64,000 bases of DNA from Mytilus edulis (taxonomy: Eukaryota > Mollusca > Bivalvia > Mytilida > Mytilidae). The stretch is from the NCBI RefSeq assembly GCF_963676685.1, contig NC_092352.1, positions 22,401,117-22,465,116 of the forward strand, in the 5' to 3' direction. Position 1 is the stretch's first letter. Each line of letters begins with the position of its first letter. This document shows positions 27,601 through 35,467 of this stretch, one piece after another. Below the pieces are notes generated by a model. The model was not told where the DNA came from. It saw nothing but the letters and a program-made list of their open reading frames with translations, and ran no database searches. The position numbers were made by a program, and so were the translations under genes.

Positions 27601-30600
27601 CTTGGGTAAAAATCATAAAATTGTGCAGGCCCATAGCCAGGTTGTAGGGATTATTAAGGGTCATGGTGCTCTGACTTAAATGGAGAAACTTTGATCTGGA
27701 ACAAATGTTAAAAATAGTCGGTAAAAATATTTTTGGTTCAAAGTACTAAATCCTAATTACCTCCCCCTCCCCCCCCCTCTTTTAGGCTAAGGGTGTGTGA
27801 TGTGTCAATGTAGGATTACATATCTTTGCAATCTGTGACTTTATAATTTGAACTTCTATAGCTTATTAAATTGTATGGGTTAAGCTTATTCCTTAATTCC
27901 AGGGAGATAGTTTGGCCCTGCACCTTAAGTTTGTAGTACATGTAGTAGTAGTAGTTAACATGTTGAAAGTTTTGCCATTTTAATTTTAACTTATGCATTA
28001 CACTATCTATATATTTTATACAAACAAGATATAACTCTGTACTTTTATTTTGTTTCTATTTCCAGGCTGCAACAAGAGAGGTTGAGAAAGATTTCCAGTC
28101 AGTTTATTCAAGATTAGTGTTATGTAAAACATACAGGTAAATGGACTTTCTGAAAAAAATAATTATTGTTGCTCTTCTTGTATTTTCTTAAAAATTAAAA
28201 CATTGGCATTTTTTAGTATTTTAGAGGAGATTTTTATTCTTTCTGAATTAGCTAACATAATTATATTAGATTGATTCTTGATTTTATTTTTTATGCCCCA
28301 CCTACGATAGTAGAGGGGCATTATGTTTTCTGGTCTGTGCGTCCGTTCCTCCATCCGTCCGTTCGTTCGTTCGTTCGTTCGTCCGTCTGTCCCGCCTCAG
28401 GTTAAAGTTTTTGGTCGAGGTAGTTTTTGATGAAGTTGAAGTCCAATCGACTTCAAACTTGGTACACATGTTCCCTATGATATGATCTTTCTAATTTTAA
28501 TGCCAAATTAGAGATTTTACCACAATTTCACGGTCCACTGAACATAGAAAATGATAGTGCGAGTGGGGCATTCGTGTACTGAGGACACATTCTTGTTTAT
28601 ACATATGTTTAGCATAAAGCGTTTACTGTTTTAGGTATTTCCCTATACTGCTGAAAAGAGTTACTCACAAAACTCAATTAGCATATTGAGCAAGTTAGAT
28701 TTAGTAATAACAGTAATGCCTTATTCCTCAAAGACAATAAGAATTTATTTTATTGGGTAACAATTGATAACCTGAAACTAGTTATAAATGGAAATTCATA
28801 AGATATTTGGCACTTAATGAGTGATAAATCGGATGACATATTTGTATAACTAATGCTTTTACATTACAGATTGGATGCTGATGGAAAAGTCTTAACACCA
28901 GAAGAGATTTTGTACAGAGTAAGTATTTTACCCATTGGACTCGATTATTTAGGGAAACAGTTAACTTTCAGTAATTCTTTACCCCAAGAAACACACAATT
29001 TCTTATTTGAAAAATCTTTTAGAAGGCCTTTTTAAAGCTTAATATTTCAGATCTACACTGACTTCTAGATGAAGAACATCAACTTTTACCGTTTGATTTT
29101 TGTCAAGTTCAAGCACAAATAATTTCTAAAATTAAATATATGTGTCACACCTTTTTCATACAAAAGTTAAAATATACTTGATCATAGTCTAAGTGACCAT
29201 AATACATTGAATACATGGACACAGATAAAAAAAAAGTTGTAGAATTGAAGTAAAGTTAGCGGTACAATTGAGACAGGACATATTTTGAACATTGTATGAT
29301 TTCAGGCTGTTCAAGCAGTGAATGTATCCCATGATGCTTGTCATGCACAGATGGACGTCAAATTTAGGTCACTGGTTTGTTGTGGACTTAAGTAAGTAAA
29401 ATGAAAATTAAGACCAGGAATATATTGGCCATGACATATGCATTTTGGTCAACTTTGAAAAACTTTTGCAGGAATTTGTTTTAATGAAATATAATTTGGA
29501 AGTTTAACTTAACAAACAAATTTTTATGCCCCACCTACGATAGAAGAAGGGCATTATGTTTTCTGGTCTGTGCGTCCGTTCGTTCATTTGTTCGTTCGTC
29601 CGTCCGTCCGTCTGTCCCGCTTCAGGTTAAAGTTTTTGGTCAAGGTAGTTTTTGATGAAGCTGAAGTCCAATCAACTTCAAACTTAGTATACATGTTCCT
29701 TATGATATGATCTTTCTAATTTTACAGCCAAATTAAACTTTTGACCCCAATTTCACGGTCCACTGAACATAGAAAATGAAAGTGTGAGTTTCAGGTTAAA
29801 GTTTTTGGTCAAGGTAGTTTCTGATGAAGCTGAAGCTGAAGTCCAATTAACTTGAAACTTAGTACACATGTTCCTTATGATATGATCTTTCTTATTTTAC
29901 AGTCAAGTTAAATTGTTGACCCCAATTTCACGGTCCACTGAACATAGAACATGAAAGTGTGAGTTTCAGGTTAAAGTTTTTGGTCAAGGTAGTTTTTGAT
30001 GAAGTTGAAGTCAAATCAACTTGAAACTTCGTACACATGTTCCCTATGGTGTGATCTTTCCAATTTAATGCCAAATTAGATTTTTTACCCATTTTCACGG
30101 TCCATTGAACATGTAAAATAATAGTGCGAGTGGGGCATCCGTGTACTTTGGACACATTCTTGTTTAAATTGTTATTTGGATGGAGAGTTGTCTCATTGGC
30201 ACTCACACCACAACTTCCTATATCTAAATAGAGAGTTTTGATAATATTACATCAATTGTTAAAAGATCAATAATGTTAATGGGGCCAAACAGTCAAAAAT
30301 TTAAAATATGTATTAAAACAATACCATAAGGGAGCTTATCTCAGACTGTTAAATGGATAATAGCACCTTATATTTAGTATCATAGTTTCATCTTCCATCC
30401 TTCTTGAAATGTTTTTTTTTGTTTGTTTAAATCTATAAATTTTAAAAAAAACAATTTTCATCCTAGATTTTAACCTCATTCATTTTACACATTATCCTTT
30501 AGAGATTACTGGTACTTTTAAACAGAAGATATTAAAATAAACTTGTAGATTCATTAATTTTCAGTTTATACATATTTTGGTGGAATAAGTGGGAATAAAG

Positions 30601-33600
30601 AACCACAATTTAAAACATTCTACAAAATACAAATTTCCCTTTCACTTGAACGCCTAATTTGTTAAAACCACAAAACCAAAAAAAAATATTAAAGGCATGC
30701 AATGAAAATCTTGCAATATTTCAAATATATTTGCAGTGAACAGGTCCTACACCTTTGGTTAGAAACCTTGTGTTCGTGTGTTGATATCGTTGAAAAGTGG
30801 TATCATCCTTGGTCATTTATGAGAAGTCCGGGATGGGTTCAGATCAAATGTGAATTAAGGTAAGTCTGGTTTCCTGTCGATTGAACTGGTTCCATGTTCC
30901 TGCATGGTTGTTAGATGTTGTAGTTGATGTTGTTTGCCTTTTTGGTTTTAGGTGCATGCAACAAAACAGAAAAAAAAATCTTTATTTTTTTTTTAACAGA
31001 AGTAAAACTATTTGCAGTTATTTGAAAAAAAAATATATCATGAAAAAAGTAAATGATTAATAAAGTTTTATATCTCAAATCATGTAATTTGATTTTCTTT
31101 GCTTTGTTTTGCAGTGTATTTTGATAAGTAGTTAATAAAAATGACATAAGTGAAGGCAGTTACGATGTAGAATTATCGTGACATAATTACTCTGTTGTAA
31201 TGTTATTCTGACATCATTTTGGCTTCAGAAAGCATCACGAGGTAGTATCATGAGATATGATCACGTGCCATGTATCATACTGACACACTTCTGAATTATT
31301 ATAACTGGAAGGCATATTTCTGGTGATCTTAATGAATTCAGCTGCTGTTGATCGTTAGTTTTTGTATTATTTTGATTTAACCATAATAATACCCTTCATT
31401 GGAAACTTTTGATGAAAGGCCAAATTAAATAACCAAATTCCTGAGATTTAAATGAAATGCCATGATCATTTGATAAGGCATTACTGCTCCTCAAGTTAAC
31501 AAAACAAATAAGGTATGCAAACTGCATTACTAACTCAATATGCTTTTTCTTTCTAAAAGTCTTTTCAATAAAAAAAATTGTTTATTTAAGGTGATGGTTT
31601 TTAGCTTATATGCAGTGAAATATTTTGGGAAATATTCACTGTAAAACAGGATTGAACTTCATTCATGCTAAGTATTTCTTAACTTGAAAAAAAAAAGATA
31701 AATTCTGCAAATTTCTTATGAAAAATTACAATTTTACAAGGAGTAATTAGGGGAGGGGTGTGGTGGTATCCCCCCCCTCTTTGGGCAGTGTTAATATTAA
31801 CCTAATACTATTAAAGTAGTTATTTCATATTTTGCCTTAGCACAAGAGTACAACATATCTAACAAAAGCAATTCACATTTAGTTTTTCTAGATTTCAGAC
31901 CACTTGTTCTTTATTTTCTAAAAGACCAACTATGATATTGTATTTGACTGACTGCAAAAGATGTACTGTAAATTGAGTAGGACTTATAATATGAAGAGTA
32001 TACATGGTTTGTATTGTAGGCTTCTGTCACAGTTTGCATTTAATTTATCAAGAAACTGGGAACTTGGAATAAAAAAGAAAGCCAAAAAAGATGTAACTGA
32101 TTCAGTCCAGGATATCTTGATAAAGCATCATCTCTTCAGCTGGGAAATTTAATTGTTTAAAATGTACGACTTGACAAGTTGTACAATATGGAACAGTTTT
32201 CACTTTACTTGGCAATGTAGGATCTATAGTTGATCAACAAGACTCATTTCTGCCAGAAATACAGTTTTACACTGACATTTCTTATGTTGTATGAATAGGT
32301 TTCTGTAAAAGAACTAAAGAATAGAAAATAGCAGGTTCAATAAAACATTGATCCAGCTTCTGAAAAGTTAAACTTCATTTTTTTATCAGATGAACTTTGA
32401 CAATAATTCTGTTGGCCTTAACACTAATAAAGTATATTTATAGTTTTTAATCATATGATGGCCCCCCTGAAGCCAAATCTACTTGACTTATAAAATTAAA
32501 AGTGCATTGTCTAATTATACCAGATTGATTTTGCTGCCAAATTACATTCACAGTATAATTTGTATGAAGATGTAATTGTTTTTCTGTTTTGTTTATCCTT
32601 TGTTTATGTTGTTATGTTATATATGTTGTATTTATTTTATTTCTTATGTTTTAAGACGTGCAAAAAGGTTATAGGTATTAATTTAGAAAAAACCTGATTG
32701 TTGTAATATGTGTATCCATCCACAGCCGCATGCCGTATATGCCGTATATGTGTTTATATTATTTTTTTCATAATTGTTATAGAATTTAAATGGTACTAAA
32801 GCTAATTATTACATATCTTTAAACATTTGTTGTATGAATCACATAGTAGTTTTTTTGCATGGAGATTGATTTCTTTTAAACATTTATTAAAGCCGTTTTG
32901 TAAGTTCCTGTATAACCTTCTTTATGAAATGTTTATATACATTTATTTGTATACTGAATTTCACTGTGAATAGATGTGTTATTGCATCAGAACCCATTTA
33001 ATTAGAATAAGAAGTCATTTTAAATTTTAAGAACTGTTTGGTTAGAGCAAAAGGTTGTTCAGAAAAATTCACACATTGACATAAATTATATTTCATTACC
33101 AGTATTTAATTTAATTTTTATAAGTTGTCTGTCAATATGACTTCATTTATATCTTCTTTATAAATATTTATTTATATATATAAACTCCTGCTCAGTTGTT
33201 GTTGTGAGTAACATGTGTTTTTGTTACAGACTGTTGTCACAGTTACCATTCAGCCTCAGTTTGGAGAAAGAAATCCCACAATTCTCTACTCCACATGTCA
33301 AACAACTTAGATCAGGAGTTAGGGATATGCTAATAAAACATCATCTGTTCAGTTGGGATTTATAGAAACAGAATTTTAAGGGGGGAATGGACATAGTCAT
33401 ACAGCATTAATTGACATTATAAGGAAGTAGTTAAATGTAACGCTCTCTGTGACATGTATAATTCCAGTTGTCTTGGTTTTTTTATTTACCAAATTATTTT
33501 TACGCCAAAAACTGGTCTTTATTAAAGTTGTTTATCAAATTATTGAATTAAACACTTATTTTCAAGGAAGTAAGAGCTTACAGAAATTCATATTTTCACT

Positions 33601-35467
33601 GTTAACAAGATTATCTATTTTAGACCCCCCACCTCATGTGTAGAGGGCATATAGTATTACCCATACCCAACTTTTGTCATTCCAGTGATTTGAAATCAAA
33701 AAGTTGTCCAAAGGTGTTATTATACGACGGCAAAAAAAATTTGGGGGATGGTATAATGGTGTGATGTCATCGTCTGCGTCGTCCGAAGACACATTCTGAA
33801 CAATAACTTTAGTTTAAGTGAAAAGATCTTAATGAAATAATTAAAACCACAAGAAGAAGGTTTGGATTCATTTTAGGGGTTATTGGACCAAAGTAAATTA
33901 TGAATTAAGGGCCAAAAATCATCTGTTCCAGTTTTGTCTCAACAAAAACATAATAAAAGTTCTCAGTTTCGTCACATAAGCCATCCTACAAATCCTTGAA
34001 TGTATAATTGCCAGTTTATGTCAATGGATTATGTAACTTTTCATATGAAATTAAAGAAATACTCATTGAACAGTTAAGTTTCAGGCAGGGGCATTCTTAT
34101 TGTACCAACATATCTAGTTTCTACATTTATTTATTGTTGAATGAAATCCAGAAATCAATTTTGTCAGCATGCTGCTACACTTTGAGTATATTGTTCGTTT
34201 GAATGAAGAAAAAGAGTCTGTTTCTATGAATTTCAGGCAGCTTGTGTATTGAAATAACCTTGTTAATTTTTTTATTGTGTTTTATTCTCTTTTTTCGTGG
34301 GGATTATTTTACTTAGGGTTGTGACTTGTGAGGTTGTGTGTTATCTCCCTTATTCAACATGATGGATAACAATGTTTTTATGCATTTAGTCTAATTGTTA
34401 TTGTTATGTTTGCAACTTTAGTTTAAAAAATATTTAGTATTATTAAAATATGCAAAATAAAAGAAATGAACATGCATTGAAAACTCAGAAATATTTGTGG
34501 AGTCCAGAACATTTGCATTTTTTTTAAATCACTACATATAAGGAAATGAGGGAGTAAAAGGATAAGAACATTTTGTGATGGCTTTAAGTGTTGTTTATTT
34601 GTTCTCTTTATATTGTATAATTGTATCATGCTTTGCATAATAATTGAGATCCAATCGGATTGAAATACAAATTATGTGTCCATGCTTTGCTTACAAGGAT
34701 CTAACAACAATCTGTTCTGATGTTTATTACATCAACACATGAAATTTCTCCTTACAAATTTTTGGGGAATAAGACTAAAGGATTCTGAATGGTCTTTAAA
34801 ACAGAAAGTAGAACAGAGCCAAGTCATTGTTTAAAAAAAATATTACATGAAATTTTTTTCCTCGGAAATTTTTGAAGGCTAACACCATATTTCCAAATGA
34901 TCTTTAAAACAGAAAGTACCCGGTAAAACAGAGCCAAGTCCTTGTGAGCAAACAGAGAATGTGTTTCAATCATATCAGATCTACTACAGTACATTAATTT
35001 GTAGTACATAGGTACTTACTAAAGTTGGTGTAACTACATACCTACTTAATCATATTATTTTGTAAGAACTCAGTATATATCATGTAAATTGTACACTTCT
35101 ACATAGAATATTATCAAAATAGTGCTTGGGATAACAGCTATTTCATATTAATTTGATCATAGTGAAATTATGAACAGGATTTTCTACAGGATTTGTAATT
35201 AGAATGATTCATTTATATTTGTAATAAATAACGTAGTTAAAGCCAAATTGTATTGACCAAATAGAAAAAACATTGTCCAAAATGAACATTAGCATGATAT
35301 TGTAATATTTATCCTATTTTATATTTTCCAGGTTATTATCCCAGTTTTCCTTCAATCTATCAATGGACTGGGAAACCCCCAAACAAACAATTACAACTTT
35401 CAAACCTTTCAAGGATGGTGTAAAAGATATGTTAGTTAAACATCATTTGTTTAGTTGGGATTTATAG
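583..35467 (+). CDS. SGSM3: SGSM3 orthologue (TBC-SH3-RUN Rab/Rap regulator), whole coding span
   Basis: Eighteen constant exons plus one of three terminal exons join in frame to give 799 or 800 aa (human SGSM3 is about 750 aa). Constant exons: 583-649, 1296-1468, 1770-1836, 4124-4254, 4573-4767, 6484-6618, 7256-7372, 7778-7856, 8894-9039, 10611-10706, 11378-11506, 15596-15784, 16208-16363, 16825-16988, 17471-17564, 28066-28136, 28870-28918, 29306-29391, 30737-30859 (the first two are listed separately, 19 segments in all). The TBC domain spans about residues 164-356, with the arginine finger R215 in IEKDLLR and the glutamine finger Q252 in GYCQG. SH3 spans about 534-595 ([19 protein letters not shown]). 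A RUN domain follows to about residue 770. The match to vertebrate SGSM3 is nearly collinear, e.g. FEVLDER-type SH3 end and KHHLFSW tail. By family knowledge it is a cytosolic/endosomal GTPase-activating protein and adaptor for Rab and Rap proteins that also binds merlin and connexin 43. The roughly 50-residue N-terminal extension is absent from the human protein as I recall it. Confidence 0.96.
1296..1468 (+). CDS. SGSM3: SGSM3 exon 2
   Basis: Acceptor tttttacag and donor gtataa. It encodes an acidic stretch and then [16 protein letters not shown], which aligns with the extreme N-terminus of human SGSM3 ([15 protein letters not shown]). Enters in phase 1 and leaves in phase 0. Confidence 0.92.
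1770..1836 (+). CDS. SGSM3: SGSM3 exon 3
   Basis: Acceptor tattcttgcag, donor gtacaa, 67 nt, phase 0 to 1. Encodes the conserved [13 protein letters not shown] segment (human FYYDEFGFRV). Confidence 0.92.
2204..3386. mobile_element. 1.18 kb non-autonomous inverted-repeat DNA transposon, copy 1
   Basis: Starts CAGGGCTCAC and ends GTGAGCCCTG, perfect 10-bp inverted repeats, flanked by an exact 6-bp duplication tatacc (2198-2203 and 3387-3392). Lies in SGSM3 intron 3. No transposase frame is seen. A CAGGG terminus suggests a hAT-like origin, but a 6-bp rather than 8-bp duplication leaves the superfamily open. A second copy is at 5112. Confidence 0.8.
4124..4254 (+). CDS. SGSM3: SGSM3 exon 4
   Basis: Acceptor catttttcag, donor gtatta, 131 nt, phase 1 to 0. 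Encodes [19 protein letters not shown] followed by TWDK, collinear with the human pre-TBC region. Confidence 0.95.
4573..4767 (+). CDS. SGSM3: SGSM3 exon 5 (TBC start)
   Basis: Acceptor aaacacag, donor gtatga, 195 nt, phase 0. Encodes residues 147-211 including [18 protein letters not shown], the beginning of the TBC domain, and ends IEK, the first part of the arginine-finger motif. Confidence 0.96.
5112..6270. mobile_element. 1.16 kb DNA transposon, copy 2
   Basis: Same family and orientation as the copy at 2204, in SGSM3 intron 5. Left end CAGGACTCAC, right end GTGAGCCCTG. Flanked by cacatg (5106-5111) and cacatc (6271-6276), a 6-bp duplication with one change. Similar along its whole length with small indels. 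Confidence 0.8.
6484..6618 (+). CDS. SGSM3: SGSM3 exon 6 (TBC catalytic fingers)
   Basis: Acceptor gattttcag, donor gtaagt, 135 nt, phase 0. Residues 212-256. DLLR completes IxxDxxR with the arginine finger R215, and GYCQGTG carries the glutamine finger Q252. Both catalytic residues are intact, so GAP activity is expected. Confidence 0.97.
6877..6924 (+). pseudogene. Decayed duplicate of the 3' end of SGSM3 exon 6
   Basis: About 260 bp downstream of exon 6, in the same orientation, a 48-nt stretch aligns codon for codon with the exon-6 end ([16 protein letters not shown]). It reads [22 protein letters not shown]. Fourteen consecutive bases around GACATTGGATACT are identical. Two in-frame stops and loss of the clean donor and the Cys-Gln finger make it non-functional. 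It is probably the relic of an exon duplication. Confidence 0.7.
7256..7372 (+). CDS. SGSM3: SGSM3 exon 7
   Basis: Acceptor gttttgtag, donor gtatgt, 117 nt, phase 0. Encodes [20 protein letters not shown] followed by LLPASYYS, a hallmark TBC segment. Confidence 0.97.
7778..7856 (+). CDS. SGSM3: SGSM3 exon 8
   Basis: Acceptor attttcag, donor gtaaat, 79 nt, phase 0 to 1. Encodes [20 protein letters not shown] and KEHDI, within the TBC domain. Confidence 0.95.
8331..8637 (+). repeat. TTTTTATGCCCC-family interspersed repeat
   Basis: About 305 bp, from tttttatgccccacc to ggacacattcttgt, with an internal CGTCCGTC microsatellite. Other copies in this window: 14902, 28287, 29520 and, inverted, 55529. 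Abundant in bivalve genomes by my recollection. Confidence 0.7.
8894..9039 (+). CDS. SGSM3: SGSM3 exon 9
   Basis: Acceptor catttcag, donor gtaata, 146 nt, phase 1 to 0. Encodes [18 protein letters not shown] and [13 protein letters not shown], the C-terminal part of the TBC domain. Confidence 0.96.
9200..9640. repeat. SINE-like interspersed repeat
   Basis: About 440 bp in intron 9, beginning near gattgttggttgcttaacgt and ending at ccccagtcacccttggggg. Higher GC than its surroundings. Fragments of its first part (cgtccagtggcaaat) recur near 42712. No coding frame. Confidence 0.45.
10145..10580 (+). repeat. 32-bp minisatellite in SGSM3 intron 9
   Basis: Units like catgtataatattcccactg plus tgggtcagttac repeat about twelve times; three or four central units are nearly identical and the outer ones are degraded. 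Ends about 30 bp before the exon 10 acceptor. Confidence 0.8.
10611..10706 (+). CDS. SGSM3: SGSM3 exon 10
   Basis: Acceptor ttctgttcag, donor gtatgt, 96 nt, phase 0. Encodes [20 protein letters not shown], matching human SASIFNTLSDIPSQMEDAE. A 32-bp minisatellite ends just upstream of the acceptor. Confidence 0.95.
11130..11310 (+). repeat. Fragment of an ATGCCCCTGCC...GGGGGCATTAAG repeat
   Basis: Begins tttttatgcccctgccatag and a matching family member is at 46789. Lies in intron 10. Confidence 0.5.
11378..11506 (+). CDS. SGSM3: SGSM3 exon 11
   Basis: Acceptor aattttacag, donor gtgagg, 129 nt, phase 0. Encodes [20 protein letters not shown] and YLMADQG, strongly conserved with vertebrates. 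Confidence 0.95.
11717..13513 (+). mobile_element. AGCTCACCTGG-family repeat with internal triplication
   Basis: Left end is a hairpin (GCTCACCTGG...AAGTGAGC) and right end a second hairpin (AGGCTCTTTAGAGCCT) followed by CTAG. Inside, three tandem units of about 501 bp start near 11818, 12320 and 12820. No long frame, so non-autonomous. An inverted relative is at 59740-61814 and fragments at 23873, 24650 and 38943. The terminal hairpin plus CTAG is Helitron-like, but the left end does not start with TC. Confidence 0.65.
13514..13668. mobile_element. Palindromic miniature element split by the preceding insertion
   Basis: Right arm ggacatataacaaggccatt and ataaaaacaccc (to 13668) is the reverse complement of a left arm whose outer part (gggtgttttta) lies at 11708-11718 and inner part (taatggccctgttatatgtc) at 13517. 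The AGCTCACCTGG element therefore sits inside this palindrome. Confidence 0.65.
14150..14212 (+). repeat. Short tandem repeat of about 20 bp
   Basis: Three units of cagggccattacagaaaaa, related to the palindromic element at 13514 (which also has ggccattat). Intron 11. Confidence 0.6.
14902..15212 (+). repeat. TTTTTATGCCCC-family repeat, copy 2
   Basis: About 310 bp in intron 11, with a small internal duplication (ggtcgaggtag / ggttgaggtag). Same family as the copy at 8331. Confidence 0.65.
15596..15784 (+). CDS. SGSM3: SGSM3 exon 12
   Basis: Acceptor cttatag, donor gtgagt, 189 nt, phase 0. Encodes an arginine-rich start, then [20 protein letters not shown] and [11 protein letters not shown]. 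This is the linker between TBC and SH3. Confidence 0.96.
16208..16363 (+). CDS. SGSM3: SGSM3 exon 13 (SH3 start)
   Basis: Acceptor ttttgttag, donor gtaagt, 156 nt, phase 0. Residues 509-560. Begins the SH3 domain with [20 protein letters not shown]; the ALYDY-like motif and acidic RT loop are present. Confidence 0.97.
16825..16988 (+). CDS. SGSM3: SGSM3 exon 14 (SH3 end, RUN start)
   Basis: Acceptor tttattacag, donor gtaagt, 164 nt, phase 0 to 2. Encodes [20 protein letters not shown], with the SH3 tryptophan and proline binding residues, then [14 protein letters not shown] leading into RUN. Confidence 0.97.
17471..17564 (+). CDS. SGSM3: SGSM3 exon 15
   Basis: Acceptor atttttgtag, donor gtgagt, 94 nt, phase 2 to 0. 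Encodes [20 protein letters not shown] and CHPWLFLEE, the first part of the RUN domain. It is followed by a 10.5 kb intron, the longest in the gene. Confidence 0.96.
18390..18560. repeat. Fragment of a GGTCAGCACCT repeat
   Basis: tcagcacctcataaggaaca matches the tandem units at 39270-39800; it ends in gacgacggacgacagacgcc, shared with the inverted element at 61730. Confidence 0.5.
19122..19144 (+). repeat. (GA)n microsatellite
   Basis: Uninterrupted AG repeat; a second, shorter (GA)n tract is at 19732-19749. Confidence 0.8.
19243..19506. mobile_element. GGTGGATCC miniature element, interrupted by a nested element
   Basis: Left end cagggtggatccagcc and right end ggatccacctct form inverted repeats. 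The middle (ccattcaaatacattgatgg) recurs at 22136, 43671 and 44628. It is split by the 148-bp element at 19344. Confidence 0.6.
19344..19491 (+). mobile_element. CAGAGGCGGAT miniature transposon, 148 bp
   Basis: Starts cagaggcggattta and ends tggatccgccactg, imperfect inverted repeats, flanked by gggat on both sides (19339-19343, 19492-19496). An inverted full copy is at 48879, a shorter one at 42762. Confidence 0.75.
19640..19860 (+). repeat. 113-bp tandem duplication
   Basis: The stretch starting atcagttgacatgtaataag at 19646 recurs 113 bp later at 19759 with minor changes; a (GA)n tract separates the copies. Intron 15. Confidence 0.7.
20238..21332 (+). repeat. GTCGAGCC-family repeat, about 1.1 kb
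   Basis: Left end is a hairpin (gtcgagcctgcaac ... gcagaaagctcgac), followed by a GGC-rich microsatellite and about five degraded units of roughly 170 bp built around gaccttgacctcattttcat and ggttcagtgg. Right end gcgagacatttcagcgtgtg cactcttg. Related copies at 23873 and 47690. No long frame. Confidence 0.65.
22136..22240 (+). repeat. GGTGGATCT miniature element fragment
   Basis: caggggtggatctagacaaa followed by ccccattcaaatgcattgat, the same family as 19243 and 44628; the right end is not clear. Confidence 0.5.
23873..24777 (+). mobile_element. Chimeric repeat: AGCTCACCTGG ends around a GTCGAGCC-family core
   Basis: Begins ttagctcacctggcc and ends agagcctctagtt, the two ends of the family at 11717. 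Positions 23885-24306 instead match the last 430 bp of the 20238 repeat, ending cagcgtgtgcactcttg. Positions 24650-24777 match the right end of the 11717 element. Confidence 0.5.
24940..24968 (+). repeat. 29-base poly-T tract
   Basis: Uninterrupted T run in intron 15, perhaps the tail of an inverted retroposed sequence; no flanking gene fragment is recognised. Confidence 0.7.
25925..26140 (+). repeat. SINE-like repeat (ATGAGACAACTCTCCATCC family)
   Basis: gacaatgagacaactctccatcc is shared, with variants, by 30165 (inverted), 52454 and 53955. About 200 bp here. Mussel genomes carry many such copies as far as I recall. Confidence 0.55.
28066..28136 (+). CDS. SGSM3: SGSM3 exon 16
   Basis: Acceptor ctatttccag, donor gtaaat, 71 nt, phase 0 to 2. 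Encodes [20 protein letters not shown], within RUN (human [20 protein letters not shown]). Confidence 0.95.
28287..28598 (+). repeat. TTTTTATGCCCC-family repeat, copy 3
   Basis: Full-length copy of about 310 bp in intron 16, with a TTCGTTCG microsatellite. Confidence 0.7.
28870..28918 (+). CDS. SGSM3: SGSM3 exon 17
   Basis: Acceptor acattacag, donor gtaagt, 49 nt, phase 2 to 0. Encodes [17 protein letters not shown], nearly identical to the vertebrate protein. Confidence 0.95.
29306..29391 (+). CDS. SGSM3: SGSM3 exon 18
   Basis: Acceptor atttcag, donor gtaagt, 86 nt, phase 0 to 2. Encodes [20 protein letters not shown], within RUN. The boundary at AA|T restores GLNEQVLHLW with the next exon. 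Confidence 0.95.
29520..30163 (+). repeat. TTTTTATGCCCC-family repeat, copy 4, internally expanded
   Basis: Same ends as the copy at 8331, but the internal unit tcaggttaaagtttttggtc through tttcacggtccactgaacat is present three times (about 29622, 29790, 29966), doubling the length to about 640 bp. Confidence 0.7.
30165..30235 (-). repeat. Inverted SINE-like fragment
   Basis: tggatggagagttgtctcat is the reverse complement of the 25925/52454 family and abuts the preceding repeat. Confidence 0.5.
30737..30859 (+). CDS. SGSM3: SGSM3 exon 19 (last constant exon)
   Basis: Acceptor tatttgcag, donor gtaagt, 123 nt, phase 2 to 2. Encodes [20 protein letters not shown], then WYHPWSF and [12 protein letters not shown]. 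Its phase-2 donor fits all three terminal exons. Confidence 0.95.
32020..32152 (+). CDS. SGSM3: SGSM3 alternative terminal exon 20a
   Basis: Acceptor tgtattgtag, phase 2, ending in TAA. Encodes [18 protein letters not shown], a lysine-rich middle ([10 protein letters not shown]), then [12 protein letters not shown]. With the constant exons it gives a 799-aa protein. An AATAAA lies at 32339, 187 nt after the stop. The central segment is more basic than in 20b and 20c, and the end is WEI rather than WDL. Confidence 0.88.
32339..32344 (+). promoter_or_regulatory. Polyadenylation signal for exon 20a
   Basis: AATAAA 187 nt after the stop codon of terminal exon 20a. It supports 20a as a genuine transcript end. 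Confidence 0.45.
33230..33365 (+). CDS. SGSM3: SGSM3 alternative terminal exon 20b
   Basis: Acceptor ttttgttacag, phase 2, ending in TAG. Encodes [20 protein letters not shown], a divergent middle, then [16 protein letters not shown], giving 800 aa. The WE of the other copies is replaced by KE. An ATTAAA polyadenylation-like hexamer is at 33521. Confidence 0.88.
33521..33526 (+). promoter_or_regulatory. Possible polyadenylation signal for exon 20b
   Basis: ATTAAA 156 nt after the stop of exon 20b. A canonical AATAAA occurs later, at 33952. Confidence 0.3.
33715..33900. repeat. Degraded repeat with GTCATCGTCTGCGTCGTCC
   Basis: Resembles the start of interspersed repeats that carry GTC/CGT microsatellites. 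It lies between terminal exons 20b and 20c. Confidence 0.35.
35332..35467 (+). CDS. SGSM3: SGSM3 alternative terminal exon 20c
   Basis: Acceptor tattttccag, phase 2, ending in TAG. Encodes [20 protein letters not shown], a variable middle, then [16 protein letters not shown], giving 800 aa. MDWE and [13 protein letters not shown] are closest to the human C-terminus ([18 protein letters not shown]), so this may be the ancestral copy. Confidence 0.9.

Larger units (their letters stand above)
21340..28065 (+). other. Rest of SGSM3 intron 15
   Basis: Apart from the repeats listed separately I see no exon-like frame with splice sites on either strand in this AT-rich stretch. A fragment ggcccatagccaggttgtag at 27629 matches one end of the element at 58688. 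Confidence 0.4.
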
